Assembly: GCA_037968475.1 (NCBI GenBank)
Contig: JBBKVO010000025.1
Location: 19,556-83,555 of the forward strand
DNA: 64,000 nt
From: SB11 sp037968475
Lineage (GTDB): Bacteria; Bacteroidota; Bacteroidia; UBA8524
Reading direction: 5' to 3'
The notes below the pieces were generated by a model. It was given only the letters and a program-made list of their open reading frames with translations, made no database searches and was not told where the DNA came from. Below are positions 24,672 to 34,577 of this stretch, in pieces; position 1 is the first letter of the stretch; each line of letters begins with the position of its first letter. The position numbers were made by a program, and so were the translations under genes.

Positions 24672-25382
24672 ATGCGTTGGCTAATACTTTTTGTTGTTGT
24701 GTTCCCCGTTACATTATTTGGGCAAGATACCACCCTATTTTGCCAGCAAAGTGCGCTAACGTATAGCGATTGTTATGCTTTTTACAGAGAAAACCCAAAC
24801 GACCAACACGGTACTTTTGAGCATGTAATTGAGAACGCAGCTTTTAAAACATGGTATGGCAAAGGCTCTTTTGTTGAGGAAGAGAAGAAATACTTGCTTA
24901 CCTACCAGCAATATCTTGATACACTGAAGGTAAATATCACTGTAGATTCTTCTCGGTTTTATGATACAGTGGTCTTTGTAAATAAAAATATACTCGGCTG
25001 TTCTAATGGGATATGGTACCACTACGCGACCTCTATTGACTCTCCTTTTGTTTATTATGATGCTGCCTTTTTTTGGTTTGATTCTGTAAACGGCACTCAA
25101 AAAAGCACCTTTCTATACAATATGACTTGGTTTAATGATGATATCCATCACCCCTATTGCTTGCCTGCTACCGATAGGTTAGTTTGTGTAAATATTGAAT
25201 ACAACCCGCCCAACTACATTCTTTTTTTAACCCCAAAAGAAACTGAGATACTAAAGAAAAACGAAAAAGGCTTTACGGTTAAAACACTATTTGGAGAGAA
25301 TAAAAAAGAACAATTTGTATTGCAATCTCCAAAACAAAAACCGTTGTTGCGGCCATGTCCCAACTTAATCCTCAGGAAATAG
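24672..25382 (+). CDS. Exported protein of unknown function
   Basis: 236 residues from the ATG at 24672 (MRWLILFVVVFPVTLFGQ, a good signal peptide). The longer frame from 24606 begins inside a dispersed repeat and is rejected. The mature protein is rich in aromatic residues and has four cysteines (LFCQQ, DCYAF, GCSNG, YCLP). No family recognised. Its last 28 bp overlap the start of the acyl-CoA-dehydrogenase-like gene, in another frame, which implies coupled translation or a later start for that gene. Confidence 0.55.
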   Translation: MRWLILFVVVFPVTLFGQDTTLFCQQSALTYSDCYAFYRENPNDQHGTFEHVIENAAFKTWYGKGSFVEEEKKYLLTYQQYLDTLKVNITVDSSRFYDTVVFVNKNILGCSNGIWYHYATSIDSPFVYYDAAFFWFDSVNGTQKSTFLYNMTWFNDDIHHPYCLPATDRLVCVNIEYNPPNYILFLTPKETEILKKNEKGFTVKTLFGENKKEQFVLQSPKQKPLLRPCPNLILRK

Positions 25383-26389
25383 AATTAATACAAAACAGTG
25401 CTGCCGAGTCAGAAAAGAATAAACGTCTTTCGCCTCAGGTATTGGAGTTATTGTACCAACACAAAATATTAAAACTGTTTATTCCCACAGCATTAGGTGG
25501 CAGGGCAGAGCCTTTGCCCCAAGCCCTGCATATTTTTGATGATTGTGCTTTTATTGATGGCACTATAGGCTGGCTGGCTGCCATTGGTAGCGGAGGCAAC
25601 TATTTTGCAGGATATTATAGCGAGGATGTTGCAAGCCGATTGTTTTCTGCCCCCAACGCTGTTTTGGCAGGTAGCGGTCATTCGGGAGTAGCAAAAAAAA
25701 CAGATGGTGGCTATATTGTTAGCGGCTCGTGGAAATATTGCAGTGGGACTGGTTTTGCTACATTTTTTACCGCTACGGCTGCCGATGAAAACGGTATAGT
25801 AAAGGCGTATACCTTTATGCCACAACAGGTAACCGTTGACAATGATTGGGATGCTTTTGGACTAAAAGCCACCGAAAGCAATACCATTAGTGTAACCGAT
25901 GCTTTTGTGCCCAATGACTTGGTATTTGATTTAAGCCAACCGTCCATTAGCTTCAAAAACGAGGCCGTGTATAGTTTCGATTTTATGTTGTTTGCTCGTT
26001 TTTCTTTTGCGGCAGTGGTGTTGGGGCTTAGTCGTGCTTTTTTGCAGGAGGCTGAAAAACAAAGTCAATATTTTAAGGGAGATGTTCCTCGCGCAGCGTT
26101 TCTTTCATCATTATTAAAAAAAGAAAAAGGGCAATTAGACTCCCTTGCCCAACATTTTTACGCCTACGCCCAACAAACATGGGACGAGCATAACAAAACT
26201 GGCTTAAGCACTGAATTGATAAATGAAGCAACTGATGCTGCTTTTGCGTTATCAAACAACGCTTCGGCATTGGCGGGCGCATTGTTTCCACACTTGAGTA
26301 TGGCTGTGGCTATGGAGAACACTAGCCTAAACCGTATATACCGCAACCTGCTAAGCGCCAACCAACATATACTTTTAAGAAAATATTAA
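25355..26389 (+). CDS. Acyl-CoA dehydrogenase-like flavoprotein
   Basis: 344 residues. The N-terminal helical domain (LYQHKILKLFIPTALGGRAE) and the middle beta domain (GGYIVSGSWKYCSGTGFATF, then FGLKATESNTI) match the acyl-CoA dehydrogenase fold, and a helical C-terminal domain follows. The closest relatives are probably the flavin-dependent hydroxylase/oxidase branch (HsaA, DszC-like), which binds reduced flavin rather than acyl-CoA. It is shorter than usual (about 380-400) and I could not place a catalytic base. The start ATG lies 28 bp inside the upstream gene. Substrate unknown. It is separated from the 2OG oxygenase by 74 bp that hold a promoter box. Confidence 0.75.
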   Translation: MSQLNPQEIELIQNSAAESEKNKRLSPQVLELLYQHKILKLFIPTALGGRAEPLPQALHIFDDCAFIDGTIGWLAAIGSGGNYFAGYYSEDVASRLFSAPNAVLAGSGHSGVAKKTDGGYIVSGSWKYCSGTGFATFFTATAADENGIVKAYTFMPQQVTVDNDWDAFGLKATESNTISVTDAFVPNDLVFDLSQPSISFKNEAVYSFDFMLFARFSFAAVVLGLSRAFLQEAEKQSQYFKGDVPRAAFLSSLLKKEKGQLDSLAQHFYAYAQQTWDEHNKTGLSTELINEATDAAFALSNNASALAGALFPHLSMAVAMENTSLNRIYRNLLSANQHILLRKY

Positions 26390-26425
26390 GGGTGTTTTAT
26401 ACCCGTAAACACCCAACCTATTTAC

Positions 26426-26433
26426 TACATTTG
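26426..26433 (+). promoter_or_regulatory. -7 box for the 2OG oxygenase gene
   Basis: TACATTTG matches TAnnTTTG, 30 bp upstream of the ATG at 26464. Confidence 0.6.
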
Positions 26434-26463
26434 TACTCTTTCTAAATAAGAAATTCTACTTGT

Positions 26464-27258
26464 ATGAAACATATTAACGAAAGGTTGTTTGCTCCCGAAA
26501 CGGTTGCCCAAATGAGCAACGAGTTTAAAACCAATCACCCTTATCCCCATATAATAATTGATGATTTTTTGAGTCCCGAAACGGCTTCGGCGGCGTTTGA
26601 TAAATTTCCTGCTTACGAACTGTTTAATAAAAAGTATAAAGGACTGAACGAGAAAAAAGCCGAGGGAAGCAATATTGAAGATTTTGACCCTTTGTATAGT
26701 GAGATTATTGGTGAGCTTTCTTCGCCTGAGATGTACAAATGGATACAAGAGGTGTGCAATGTGAAAGAGGCTGTAGTAATGACTAATGATGCCGAAGGAC
26801 GAGGATTGCACCAAGGCGGAAACGGTAGTTTTTTAGATATTCATATTGATTTTAATATACACCGTAAGGTAAACCTGCACCGCAGGCTAAATATACTTAT
26901 ATACCTAAACAAACATTGGTTGCCCGAATATGGTGGGGGACTAGAAATGTGGAATGTGGATGTAACTAAAATGGAAAAGGTGGCCGAACCAAAATTTAAC
27001 CGCTGCCTTATTTTTGAAACAAGCGAGATAAGCTACCACGGCTATGGCCGCATAAATGTGCCCGAAAACGAAAGCCGCAAAAGCATATACGGCTACTACT
27101 ATACTGAAACCAGAGACGGCGCGGTGCCTTACCACGACACGGTTTTTAAGGCTCGACCTGAGGAGGGAAGGATAAAACAAATAAAAACCGACCTGAAAGA
27201 AGTAGCAAAAAATACTATTAAAAGTGTTTTGAAAAAAGTAGGAATAACCTTTAAATAA
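26464..27258 (+). CDS. 2-oxoglutarate/Fe(II)-dependent oxygenase
   Basis: 264 residues with a prolyl-hydroxylase-like double-stranded beta-helix. The metal ligands are visible as the HxD pair in DIHIDFNIH (~120) and a distal His in SYHGYG (~194). The 2OG-binding arginine follows in SRKSIYGYYY. The N-terminal part (HPYPHIIIDDFLSPE) and the strand RLNILIYLN are typical of the 2OG-Fe(II)_Oxy_3 type found in surface-polysaccharide and rSAM clusters. No secretion signal, so cytoplasmic. Substrate not evident. It has its own promoter box and is followed by a TonB receptor gene with another promoter. Confidence 0.85.
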   Translation: MKHINERLFAPETVAQMSNEFKTNHPYPHIIIDDFLSPETASAAFDKFPAYELFNKKYKGLNEKKAEGSNIEDFDPLYSEIIGELSSPEMYKWIQEVCNVKEAVVMTNDAEGRGLHQGGNGSFLDIHIDFNIHRKVNLHRRLNILIYLNKHWLPEYGGGLEMWNVDVTKMEKVAEPKFNRCLIFETSEISYHGYGRINVPENESRKSIYGYYYTETRDGAVPYHDTVFKARPEEGRIKQIKTDLKEVAKNTIKSVLKKVGITFK

Positions 27259-27346
27259 CTGGTGTTTTGAGTATTCTCTTTTCGAGCATAACAATTCCTT
27301 AACCTTTACTTAACAAAACACTAACTGCCGATATTTTGCATGAAGA

Positions 27347-27354
27347 TACTTTTG
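27347..27354 (+). promoter_or_regulatory. -7 box for the TonB-dependent receptor gene
   Basis: TACTTTTG matches TAnnTTTG, 19 bp upstream of the ATG at 27374. The downstream bases GCACC are shared with the promoter of the next gene (30423). Confidence 0.6.
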
Positions 27355-27373
27355 CACCAGCAAAAAGTATTTT

Positions 27374-30253
27374 ATGAAAAGATTTGTTTTAAGCACTCTG
27401 CTTTTTTTGTTTGTTACGGCAATGGCCTTTGCCCAAACGGGTGCCATTTCTGGTAAAGTAATAGACGAGACCACCGGTGAAGAGCTTTTTGGAGCAACTG
27501 TGCTGATTAAAGGAACTACTAAAGGTGGTTCTACCGATTTTTCGGGCGATTTTGAACTAAACAATATTGCGCCAGGCAAATACACTCTTGTTTTTTCATA
27601 CGTATCGTACATTACCAAAGAGGTAACGGATGTTGTTGTAACTAATGGAAAAATAACTTCGCTAAACGTTACGCTATCAGAAAAGGTAAGTGAGGCTACT
27701 GAGGTTGTTATTGTTGCCAGTTATAAACAAGAATCGGTAAACGCTTTGTTATTGCAACAAAAAAATGCCACCTCTATTGGTGATGGTGTTTCGGCTGAGG
27801 TAATACGCCAATCAACCGCCAGTAACTCGGGCGATGTAATAAAAAAAGTGAGTGGTGCCAGTGTACAAGGTGGCAAATTTGCGGTTATACGTGGTTTGAA
27901 TGATCGCTACAACACGGCCTACATAAACGGTGCGCCATTGCCAAGTACTGAGCCTGACCGTAGGGCGTTTTCGTTTGATATTATACCCGCAGGTATGCTT
28001 GATAATATGATTATAAGCAAAACGGCTACGCCTGATATGCCCGGCGATTTTTCGGGGGGTATTATCCAAATAAACACAAAAGATTTTCCTGAAATTAACT
28101 TTTACAACCTTTCTGTGGGTTCGGGTTATAATACCATTTCTACATTTAAAGATTTTGCATCGTACAAAGGTGGTAAATACGATTTTTTGGGTATTGATGA
28201 TGGCACGCGTAAGTTGCCCAAAGGCCTTAGCACTAATCCTGCGGCCAACAACAATATTATTACCAATGCTGAAAACACGAATAAGTTTAACAATAACTAC
28301 GGCTCTACCATCAACTCGGCAATGCCTAATGCCAGCCTACAATATTCTATGGGCTTGGTAAAACGTTTTCGTGAAGACAACTCTCGTTCTCTTTCTGCTG
28401 TTGTGGGTATTACTTATAATCGCACACAAAAATTTGCTGAGGCTGAGCGTCAATTACGTTTACCATTAGCCACAAATAATCAGTTGTTAGATTCGATGCA
28501 TGATAATATGTATACGAATGAGGTATTGTGGGGTGCCATTGCTAATATTTCATTTAAAGTAAACAAGTATCACCGCTTATCGCTTAAAAACCTGTATAAC
28601 GTAAGCACTGAAGATCAGACGGTTCAACGTAGCCGTATTGACATTCAAAATGCACGTGATTTGAAACTGGAGTCTTACTACTACATTCAAAACAATATTA
28701 TATCAAGTCAACTTTCAGGCGATCACTACTTACCCCACAGTAAATTAAAAATTGATTGGGTGGCGGGTATAAATAATATTAAACGTTTGGTGCCTGATTA
28801 TCGCATTATGCAATATCAAAAAAATATTGGCGAAGATGACAGTACTTATATCGCAGCAATCGGGTTAACTCCCACTGTAGATGTAGGCGGACGGTTTTTT
28901 TCAGAGTTGAGCGAAAATCTATATAGCGGTCGTTTAGATGTTTTACGCACGGTTATAGATAATTCTAAAGCACGCGTTTTCAAAAAAATGGATATTAAAG
29001 TGGGTGGCTCATTACAAATTCGCGAACGTGATTTTAGTGCTCGTTTTGTAGGCTGGGTTACGAACCTTAAGTTTTCAGACCCGCAGGTGAGGTTGCCTTT
29101 AGATCAAATTTTTTTACCTGAAAACACCCAATCAAGAGGTAATGGTTTCTTATTGGCCGATCAAACAAACTCCGCTGATAAATATACTGCAAGCTCAAAT
29201 TTAAGAGCCGCCTACATTATGTTTGACAACAAATTAGGTCGTCGCTTTAGGCTTATTTGGGGTGGCCGCTACGAAGCATTTAACCAAAAACTAGATGCAT
29301 TAAAAAACAGCAAGCCAATAAATATTAATAACGATTTTAACTTTTTTCTTCCTTCGGGCAACATGGTGTACGAGATTAACTCTTCATCAAATGTGCGTGC
29401 CAGTGTTTCTCGTACGGTTTCTCGCCCTGAGTTTAGGGAGTTGGCTCCTTTCTCTTTCTTTGATTTTAATACGTTTACTACGCTTGTTGGTAACGATACA
29501 CTAAAAAGTGCCACTATAATGAACTACGATTTGCGCTACGAGATTTATCCGCGCGCAGGTGGTGAGCTTATTTCTATCTCTGCTTTTTATAAAGATTTTA
29601 CCAACCCTATTGAAAGTATAATTTTAGTCAGTGGTTCAGGCTCGTTCAACTCTTCTTACCAAAATGTGCCTAAAGCAAAGAATTATGGTGCTGAACTGGA
29701 GGTTCGTAAAAGACTTTCGTTTATAAATAAAAGAAGTGGTTTGCTAAACAACTCTACCTTTTTTGGAAACTTTGCCTATATCCTTTCTTCGGTAGATCTT
29801 TCTAAAATTGCTACTGCTACAACTAAAAACCGTCCGTTACAAGGTCAATCAAACTATATAGTAAACGCTGGTATATCTTTAAAAGATACTGCACATAACA
29901 TAACTTTTGCAGCCAGTGTAAACCGTGTGGGTAAGCGCATTGCTATTGCAGGTACAGGTAATGGTGGTTTGTTTCCTGATGTTTGGGAAAACCCGCGTAC
30001 CATTATCGATTTGCAAATTTCTAAAGATTGGGGCAAATTTTCGGCAAAACTTAGCGTAAGTGATTTATTGGCTCAACCTCTTGTTTTTTATATGGATCGC
30101 CACCAAGTTGTTGAAGATAATAACAAAACCGTTAATCCTGATTTAACAGGAACGAACAATAAGGGCAAATTTGATGGCCGTTCGCAAGATGTTTTAATCT
30201 CTCGCACTACTTTTGGTCAAACCGTTTCTATTAGTTTAAGCTATAAATTCTAG
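27374..30253 (+). CDS. TonB-dependent receptor with CarboxypepD_reg-like domain
   Basis: 959 residues: signal peptide (MKRFVLSTLLFLFVTAMAFA, cut near AFAQ), a carboxypeptidase-regulatory-like domain (~22-105: GAISGKVIDETTGEELFGAT, GGSTDFSGDFEL), the plug (~125-250: VIRGLNDRYNTAYINGAPLP, GGIIQINTKD) and a 22-strand-type barrel ending in TVSISLSYKF with the terminal Phe. It lacks the extra length of SusC proteins, and no SusD gene is present. It imports a ligand across the outer membrane using TonB; the ligand is not known. The next gene encodes a large surface protein with a similar promoter, and the two are likely a functional pair. A strong terminator separates them. Confidence 0.93.
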   Translation: MKRFVLSTLLFLFVTAMAFAQTGAISGKVIDETTGEELFGATVLIKGTTKGGSTDFSGDFELNNIAPGKYTLVFSYVSYITKEVTDVVVTNGKITSLNVTLSEKVSEATEVVIVASYKQESVNALLLQQKNATSIGDGVSAEVIRQSTASNSGDVIKKVSGASVQGGKFAVIRGLNDRYNTAYINGAPLPSTEPDRRAFSFDIIPAGMLDNMIISKTATPDMPGDFSGGIIQINTKDFPEINFYNLSVGSGYNTISTFKDFASYKGGKYDFLGIDDGTRKLPKGLSTNPAANNNIITNAENTNKFNNNYGSTINSAMPNASLQYSMGLVKRFREDNSRSLSAVVGITYNRTQKFAEAERQLRLPLATNNQLLDSMHDNMYTNEVLWGAIANISFKVNKYHRLSLKNLYNVSTEDQTVQRSRIDIQNARDLKLESYYYIQNNIISSQLSGDHYLPHSKLKIDWVAGINNIKRLVPDYRIMQYQKNIGEDDSTYIAAIGLTPTVDVGGRFFSELSENLYSGRLDVLRTVIDNSKARVFKKMDIKVGGSLQIRERDFSARFVGWVTNLKFSDPQVRLPLDQIFLPENTQSRGNGFLLADQTNSADKYTASSNLRAAYIMFDNKLGRRFRLIWGGRYEAFNQKLDALKNSKPININNDFNFFLPSGNMVYEINSSSNVRASVSRTVSRPEFRELAPFSFFDFNTFTTLVGNDTLKSATIMNYDLRYEIYPRAGGELISISAFYKDFTNPIESIILVSGSGSFNSSYQNVPKAKNYGAELEVRKRLSFINKRSGLLNNSTFFGNFAYILSSVDLSKIATATTKNRPLQGQSNYIVNAGISLKDTAHNITFAASVNRVGKRIAIAGTGNGGLFPDVWENPRTIIDLQISKDWGKFSAKLSVSDLLAQPLVFYMDRHQVVEDNNKTVNPDLTGTNNKGKFDGRSQDVLISRTTFGQTVSISLSYKF

Positions 30254-30275
30254 TTCGATATTCTTATAAAATGAT

Positions 30276-30311
30276 AACAAAAGAGGGGCAATAGCCCCTC
30301 TTTTGTTTTTT
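30276..30311 (+). terminator. Terminator after the TonB-dependent receptor
   Basis: AACAAAAGAGGGG CAATAG CCCCTCTTTTGTT: a 13-bp stem followed by T-rich sequence, starting 22 bp after the stop codon. Confidence 0.9.
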
Positions 30312-30415
30312 AATCTGTTCTTTATCAATTTTGCTTACTTTCCCATTCAGGTTATTTCTATTGGGTGTTAACATTGATTTAACTATAGTTTAACACATAC
30401 ACTAAATGCACCCTC

Positions 30416-30423
30416 TAATCTTG
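30416..30423 (+). promoter_or_regulatory. Near-consensus -7 box for the duplicated T9SS gene
   Basis: TAATCTTG differs from TAnnTTTG at one position. It lies 26 bp before the ATG at 30450 and is followed by CACCC, as at the receptor promoter. Confidence 0.5.
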
Positions 30424-30449
30424 CACCCAAAGAAAACTCACCCAAAAAC

Positions 30450-33400
30450 ATGAAAAAACTAATTTTTACATTCTTTGCAATCATTGCTGCGAATGTCATG
30501 TTTGGACAAGTAGTTATCAGTTCTGATATTACTACTAGTGCAACATGGACCGCAAACAATGTGTACGAAATTAAAAACTTTGTGTACGTTACTAATGGCG
30601 CTACACTTACTATTGAACCCGGTACTGTAATAATGGGAGATTCTGCCACTAAAGGTACTCTTATCGTTACTCGCGGTTCTAAACTTATTGCTAACGGTAC
30701 ACAAGAAAAACCTATCGTTTTCACTACTAACCAACCTGCAGGTAGCCGTGTACGTGGTAGCTGGGGTGGTGTTGTTCTTTTGGGTAAAGCCAAAGCAAAC
30801 GTATCTAATGGCGAAACTTTTATAGAGGGTGGTGTTGACCCTGTTAAAGGTTTGTATGGTGGTACTGATGATGCTGACAACTCTGGTAGCTTACAGTATG
30901 TTCGTATTGAGTATGCAGGTATTCCTTTCCAACCAGACCAAGAGATTAATGGTCTTACTTTGGGCGCTGTAGGTAGTGGTACTACTCTTGATTATATTAT
31001 GGTTACTGAATCTAACGACGACTCTTACGAGTGGTTTGGTGGTACAGTAAACGGTAAACACTTGATTGCCAACCGTGGTTGGGATGATGATTTTGATTGC
31101 GATTTTGGTTTTACAGGTAAAATACAGTTTGGTATCGTGTTGCGTGATCCAGATGTTGCTGACCAAGGGTCAAAATCTTCTTCTGCTTTTGAGCATGATA
31201 ATGACGGTGGTGGTTCAACCAATACACCTCAAACTGCTCCTATTTTCTCAAACATGACTGTTGTGGGGCCAATGGCTACTAATACCTCTGTTGTTAATCC
31301 TAACTTTGTTCGTGCAGCACAATTACGTCGTAACTCTGCTTCATCTATTTTCAACTCTGCTATCGTTGGTTATCCAACAGGTATCTTTATAGATGGTACT
31401 GCTTCAGGACAAAATGCGGCTAACGGTTTAATGGGTTTCAAAAACAACATAGTAAGCGCATCAAAAGTTAACTTCTCTAGCAACTCTGCTTTTGATATTA
31501 ATACTTGGTTTAAAACTGCTGGTTTTAGTAATGATACTCTTATTAATCCTGCCGACCTAAACCTTGAAAACCCTTACAACTTTGCTAATGCTAACCTTTC
31601 TCCAAAAAGTACATCTCCATTATTAAGCGGAGCTAGCTTTGCTGATGCAAAATTAGGTGGTGGTTTTTTTACTCCTACTACTTACCGTGGCGCTATTGAC
31701 CCTGCTAAAGACTGGACTGAGTGCTGGTGTAAATGGGATCCTCAAGGTGAAGATTACAGCAAAGGTGTTGACTATACTGCTACTGCTAATTTTACCCCTA
31801 CTGTAAACGGTGCTGCTGTAACTGTTATAAACAACTCAACAAATGCTACCTCGTACGAATGGAACTTTGGCGACCCTAACAGCACTAACGATATTTTCAC
31901 TACCAAAACTCCTGCTGCTTATTCTTATACTTCAAACGGTACTTACAATATTGTTTTAACTATACGCAATGGTAACTGCCCTCCTAAAAAAATACAAAAA
32001 ACTGTTCAAATAACTTCGTTTACGTCTCCTACGGTTGTTGTTGCCGGTGATATCACTGCTAATACTAACTGGACTAACGATAAAATATACGAACTGAAAA
32101 ACTTTGTATACGTAACCAACAACTCAACCCTTACCATAGAAAAAGGCACAATAATTAAAGGCGATTCTGCTACTAAAGGTACGCTTATCATCTCTCGTGG
32201 TTCTAAACTTATAGCTAACGGAACTAAAACTGAGCCTATTGTTTTCACTACTAACCAACCTGCCGGTAGCCGTGTACGTGGTAGCTGGGGTGGTGTTGTT
32301 CTTTTGGGTAAAGCCAAAGTGAACGTCTCTGGTGGCGAAACTGTTGTTGAAGGTGGTGTTGACCCTGTTAAAGGTTTGTACGGTGGTACTGATGATGCTG
32401 ACAACTCTGGTAGCTTACAATATGTTCGTATTGAGTATGCGGGTATTCCTTTCCAACCAGACCAAGAAATTAATGGTCTTACTTTGGGCGGTGTTGGTAG
32501 CGGTACTACTCTTGATTATATTATGGTTACTGAATCTAACGACGACTCTTACGAGTGGTTTGGTGGTGCAGTAAACGGTAAACACATGATTGCCAACCGT
32601 GGTTGGGATGATGATTTTGATTGCGATTTTGGTTTTACAGGTAAAATTCAGTTTGGTATAGTATTACGCGACCCTGCTATTGCTGACCAAGGTTCTAAAT
32701 CTTCTTCTGCTTTTGAGCATGATAATGACGGTGGTGGTTCAACCAATACACCTCAAACTGCTCCTATTTTCTCAAACATGACTGTTGTGGGCCCAATGGC
32801 TACTAATACATCTGTTATTAACCCTAACTTTGTTCGTGCAGCTCAATTACGTCGTAATTCTGCTACTTCTATCTTTAACTCTGCTATTGTTGGTTACCCA
32901 ACGGGTATCTTTATAGATGGTACTGCTTCTGGACAAAATGCGGCGAACGGTTTAATGAGCTTTAAAAACAACATAGTAAGCGCATCAAAAGTTAACTTCT
33001 CTAGCAACTCTGCTTTTGATATTAATACTTGGGCATTAACTACATTATACAGCAACGATACAGTAATTAACCCTACTGATATCCGTTTGACTGATGCTTA
33101 CAACTTCGATAATCCAAATTTTGCTCCTATTACTACTTCACCTCTTATCGGTGGTTCTAGCTTTGCCGATAGCAAACTGGGTGGTGGTTTCTTTACTACT
33201 ACTACTTACCGTGGTGCTGTTGACCCTGCTGATGATTGGACAGGTTGCTGGACTAAATGGAACCCACAAGGTGAGTTGTACAACTCTGCAATTAAATACA
33301 GTGCTGCTATAGCTCAAGGTTCTGCTAACCCAAACGTACGTGTTGTAACCTTTACTAACACTTCAATAGGTGCTCAATCGTACTTCTGGGATTTTGGTGA

Positions 33401-33803
33401 TGGTAACACCAGCACTACTGCTAACCCTACCCACACTTACTTGATTGATGGTAGCTACACTGTTAAACTTAAGGCTTTATCTGGTTGCGGAAACGATAGC
33501 ACCACTATTAATGTTTCTGTTGTTACCGGTATAAACGAAATCGTTCGCAAAGTTGAAACTAAGGTTTATCCAAACCCTGCTCAAAACTTTGTAAATGTTG
33601 AGTTTAACCTTCCTGTTGCTGAAAACGTAAAAGTAACCGTTAGCGATATGACGGGTAAAATGATTATGAATGCTTACGAAGCAAATGCTTTCGGCCAACA
33701 AGTTGTTCGTATCAATACTGATGAGTTAAGCACTGGTGTTTACTTTATCAATATCTCAACCCCAACTTCAATGGGAACTTCAAAAGTTTTAATAGTAAAA
33801 TAA
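30450..33803 (+). CDS. T9SS-sorted surface protein with a tandemly duplicated 508-residue unit
   Basis: 1117 residues. A signal peptide (MKKLIFTFFAIIAANVMFGQ) is followed by two copies of a unit made of a right-handed-helix-like beta module (~20-425 and ~528-935; LTIEPGTVI, GGVDPVKGLYGGTDDADNSG, YEWFGG, RGWDDDFDCDFGF, AFEHDNDGGGS) and a PKD-like domain (YEWNFGD; YFWDFGDGN). The last ~80 residues are a type A T9SS sorting domain (VYPNPAQNFVNVEF, GVYFINI, SKVLIVK). The repeated acidic Asp-rich loops could bind calcium or another cation. It is probably displayed on the surface and may work with the preceding TonB receptor. I recall similar modules in other Bacteroidota surface proteins that sit beside TonB receptors; their function is not established. 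Confidence 0.85.
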   Translation: MKKLIFTFFAIIAANVMFGQVVISSDITTSATWTANNVYEIKNFVYVTNGATLTIEPGTVIMGDSATKGTLIVTRGSKLIANGTQEKPIVFTTNQPAGSRVRGSWGGVVLLGKAKANVSNGETFIEGGVDPVKGLYGGTDDADNSGSLQYVRIEYAGIPFQPDQEINGLTLGAVGSGTTLDYIMVTESNDDSYEWFGGTVNGKHLIANRGWDDDFDCDFGFTGKIQFGIVLRDPDVADQGSKSSSAFEHDNDGGGSTNTPQTAPIFSNMTVVGPMATNTSVVNPNFVRAAQLRRNSASSIFNSAIVGYPTGIFIDGTASGQNAANGLMGFKNNIVSASKVNFSSNSAFDINTWFKTAGFSNDTLINPADLNLENPYNFANANLSPKSTSPLLSGASFADAKLGGGFFTPTTYRGAIDPAKDWTECWCKWDPQGEDYSKGVDYTATANFTPTVNGAAVTVINNSTNATSYEWNFGDPNSTNDIFTTKTPAAYSYTSNGTYNIVLTIRNGNCPPKKIQKTVQITSFTSPTVVVAGDITANTNWTNDKIYELKNFVYVTNNSTLTIEKGTIIKGDSATKGTLIISRGSKLIANGTKTEPIVFTTNQPAGSRVRGSWGGVVLLGKAKVNVSGGETVVEGGVDPVKGLYGGTDDADNSGSLQYVRIEYAGIPFQPDQEINGLTLGGVGSGTTLDYIMVTESNDDSYEWFGGAVNGKHMIANRGWDDDFDCDFGFTGKIQFGIVLRDPAIADQGSKSSSAFEHDNDGGGSTNTPQTAPIFSNMTVVGPMATNTSVINPNFVRAAQLRRNSATSIFNSAIVGYPTGIFIDGTASGQNAANGLMSFKNNIVSASKVNFSSNSAFDINTWALTTLYSNDTVINPTDIRLTDAYNFDNPNFAPITTSPLIGGSSFADSKLGGGFFTTTTYRGAVDPADDWTGCWTKWNPQGELYNSAIKYSAAIAQGSANPNVRVVTFTNTSIGAQSYFWDFGDGNTSTTANPTHTYLIDGSYTVKLKALSGCGNDSTTINVSVVTGINEIVRKVETKVYPNPAQNFVNVEFNLPVAENVKVTVSDMTGKMIMNAYEANAFGQQVVRINTDELSTGVYFINISTPTSMGTSKVLIVK
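30540..33303 (+). repeat. 1,524-bp internal tandem duplication
   Basis: Matching landmarks are offset by exactly 1,524 bp (30761/32285, 31071/32595, 31441/32965). Some stretches are identical over about 65 bp or more, for example around 31440-31505 versus 32964-33029. The ends are approximate. Confidence 0.9.
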
Positions 33804-33824
33804 ACATTTCAATATCTCTTTTGT

Positions 33825-33856
33825 AAAAAGCTGCGGACAAATGTCCGTAGCTTTTT
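33825..33856 (+). terminator. Terminator after the duplicated T9SS gene
   Basis: AAAAAGCTGCGGAC AAAT GTCCGTAGCTTTTT, a 14-bp stem with one G.U pair, then TTGTTTTT. It starts 21 bp after the stop codon. Confidence 0.9.
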
Positions 33857-34376
33857 TGTTTTTATCCAATACCTATTCTCTATTTATATGCCCGCCAAGT
33901 AATTTTTCTTGTTGATTATAATTGGTTAATCATCAGGCTATTGTGTGCTATACGAGTGTTTTTTTTCAAGTTTTCTACTTTTCTAATGTTACTTTTTTTT
34001 GTATGTGATTGACTTTAACAATCCCTTAACATAATTTAGTGTACTGTTTACACTTATGTTGATTTAGGAATATGAAAAAAACACTACTTGTTTTGTGCTC
34101 TTTGTGTTTACCCCTTTTGATATTTTCACAATGGATAGGAACATCTCCTACCATTAATGGTACGTTGGGCATAAACGAATATGGCACGCATACCGACGGG
34201 CAAAACCAACAACTTAGCAATAGCCGCACGTGGTACATGACTTGGAACGATACCGCACTATTTGTTTTTGTTAGTGGTGCAGGTAGCGGCAACCGTGTAC
34301 TAATCTATTTTGATGTTGACCCAATTACCCCAATCAATGGTGGTTCATCAACAAATGGAACACTTACTAGTGTAAG

Positions 34377-34396
34377 TTATAGCAATTTATAGCAAT
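34377..34396 (+). repeat. 10-bp tandem duplication that breaks the frame
   Basis: TTATAGCAATTTATAGCAAT: two identical 10-bp units side by side. Deleting one unit keeps the surrounding codons in a single open frame. Confidence 0.9.
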
Positions 34397-34577
34397 ACTC
34401 AGCTAAGCCCACTACCTTTTCGTGCCGATGCTTTTGTGGCATTAGAAACAGGCTATAGACAACTGAACCAAGAAACGGCAGGCTCGTTTGGCGGAGGTAT
34501 CAATGCTACCTCACGCACGGGTTGGTCTTTCTCTAATTCAGGCAGCGATTTTGAAGTAGTAATTCCTTGGTCTGATT

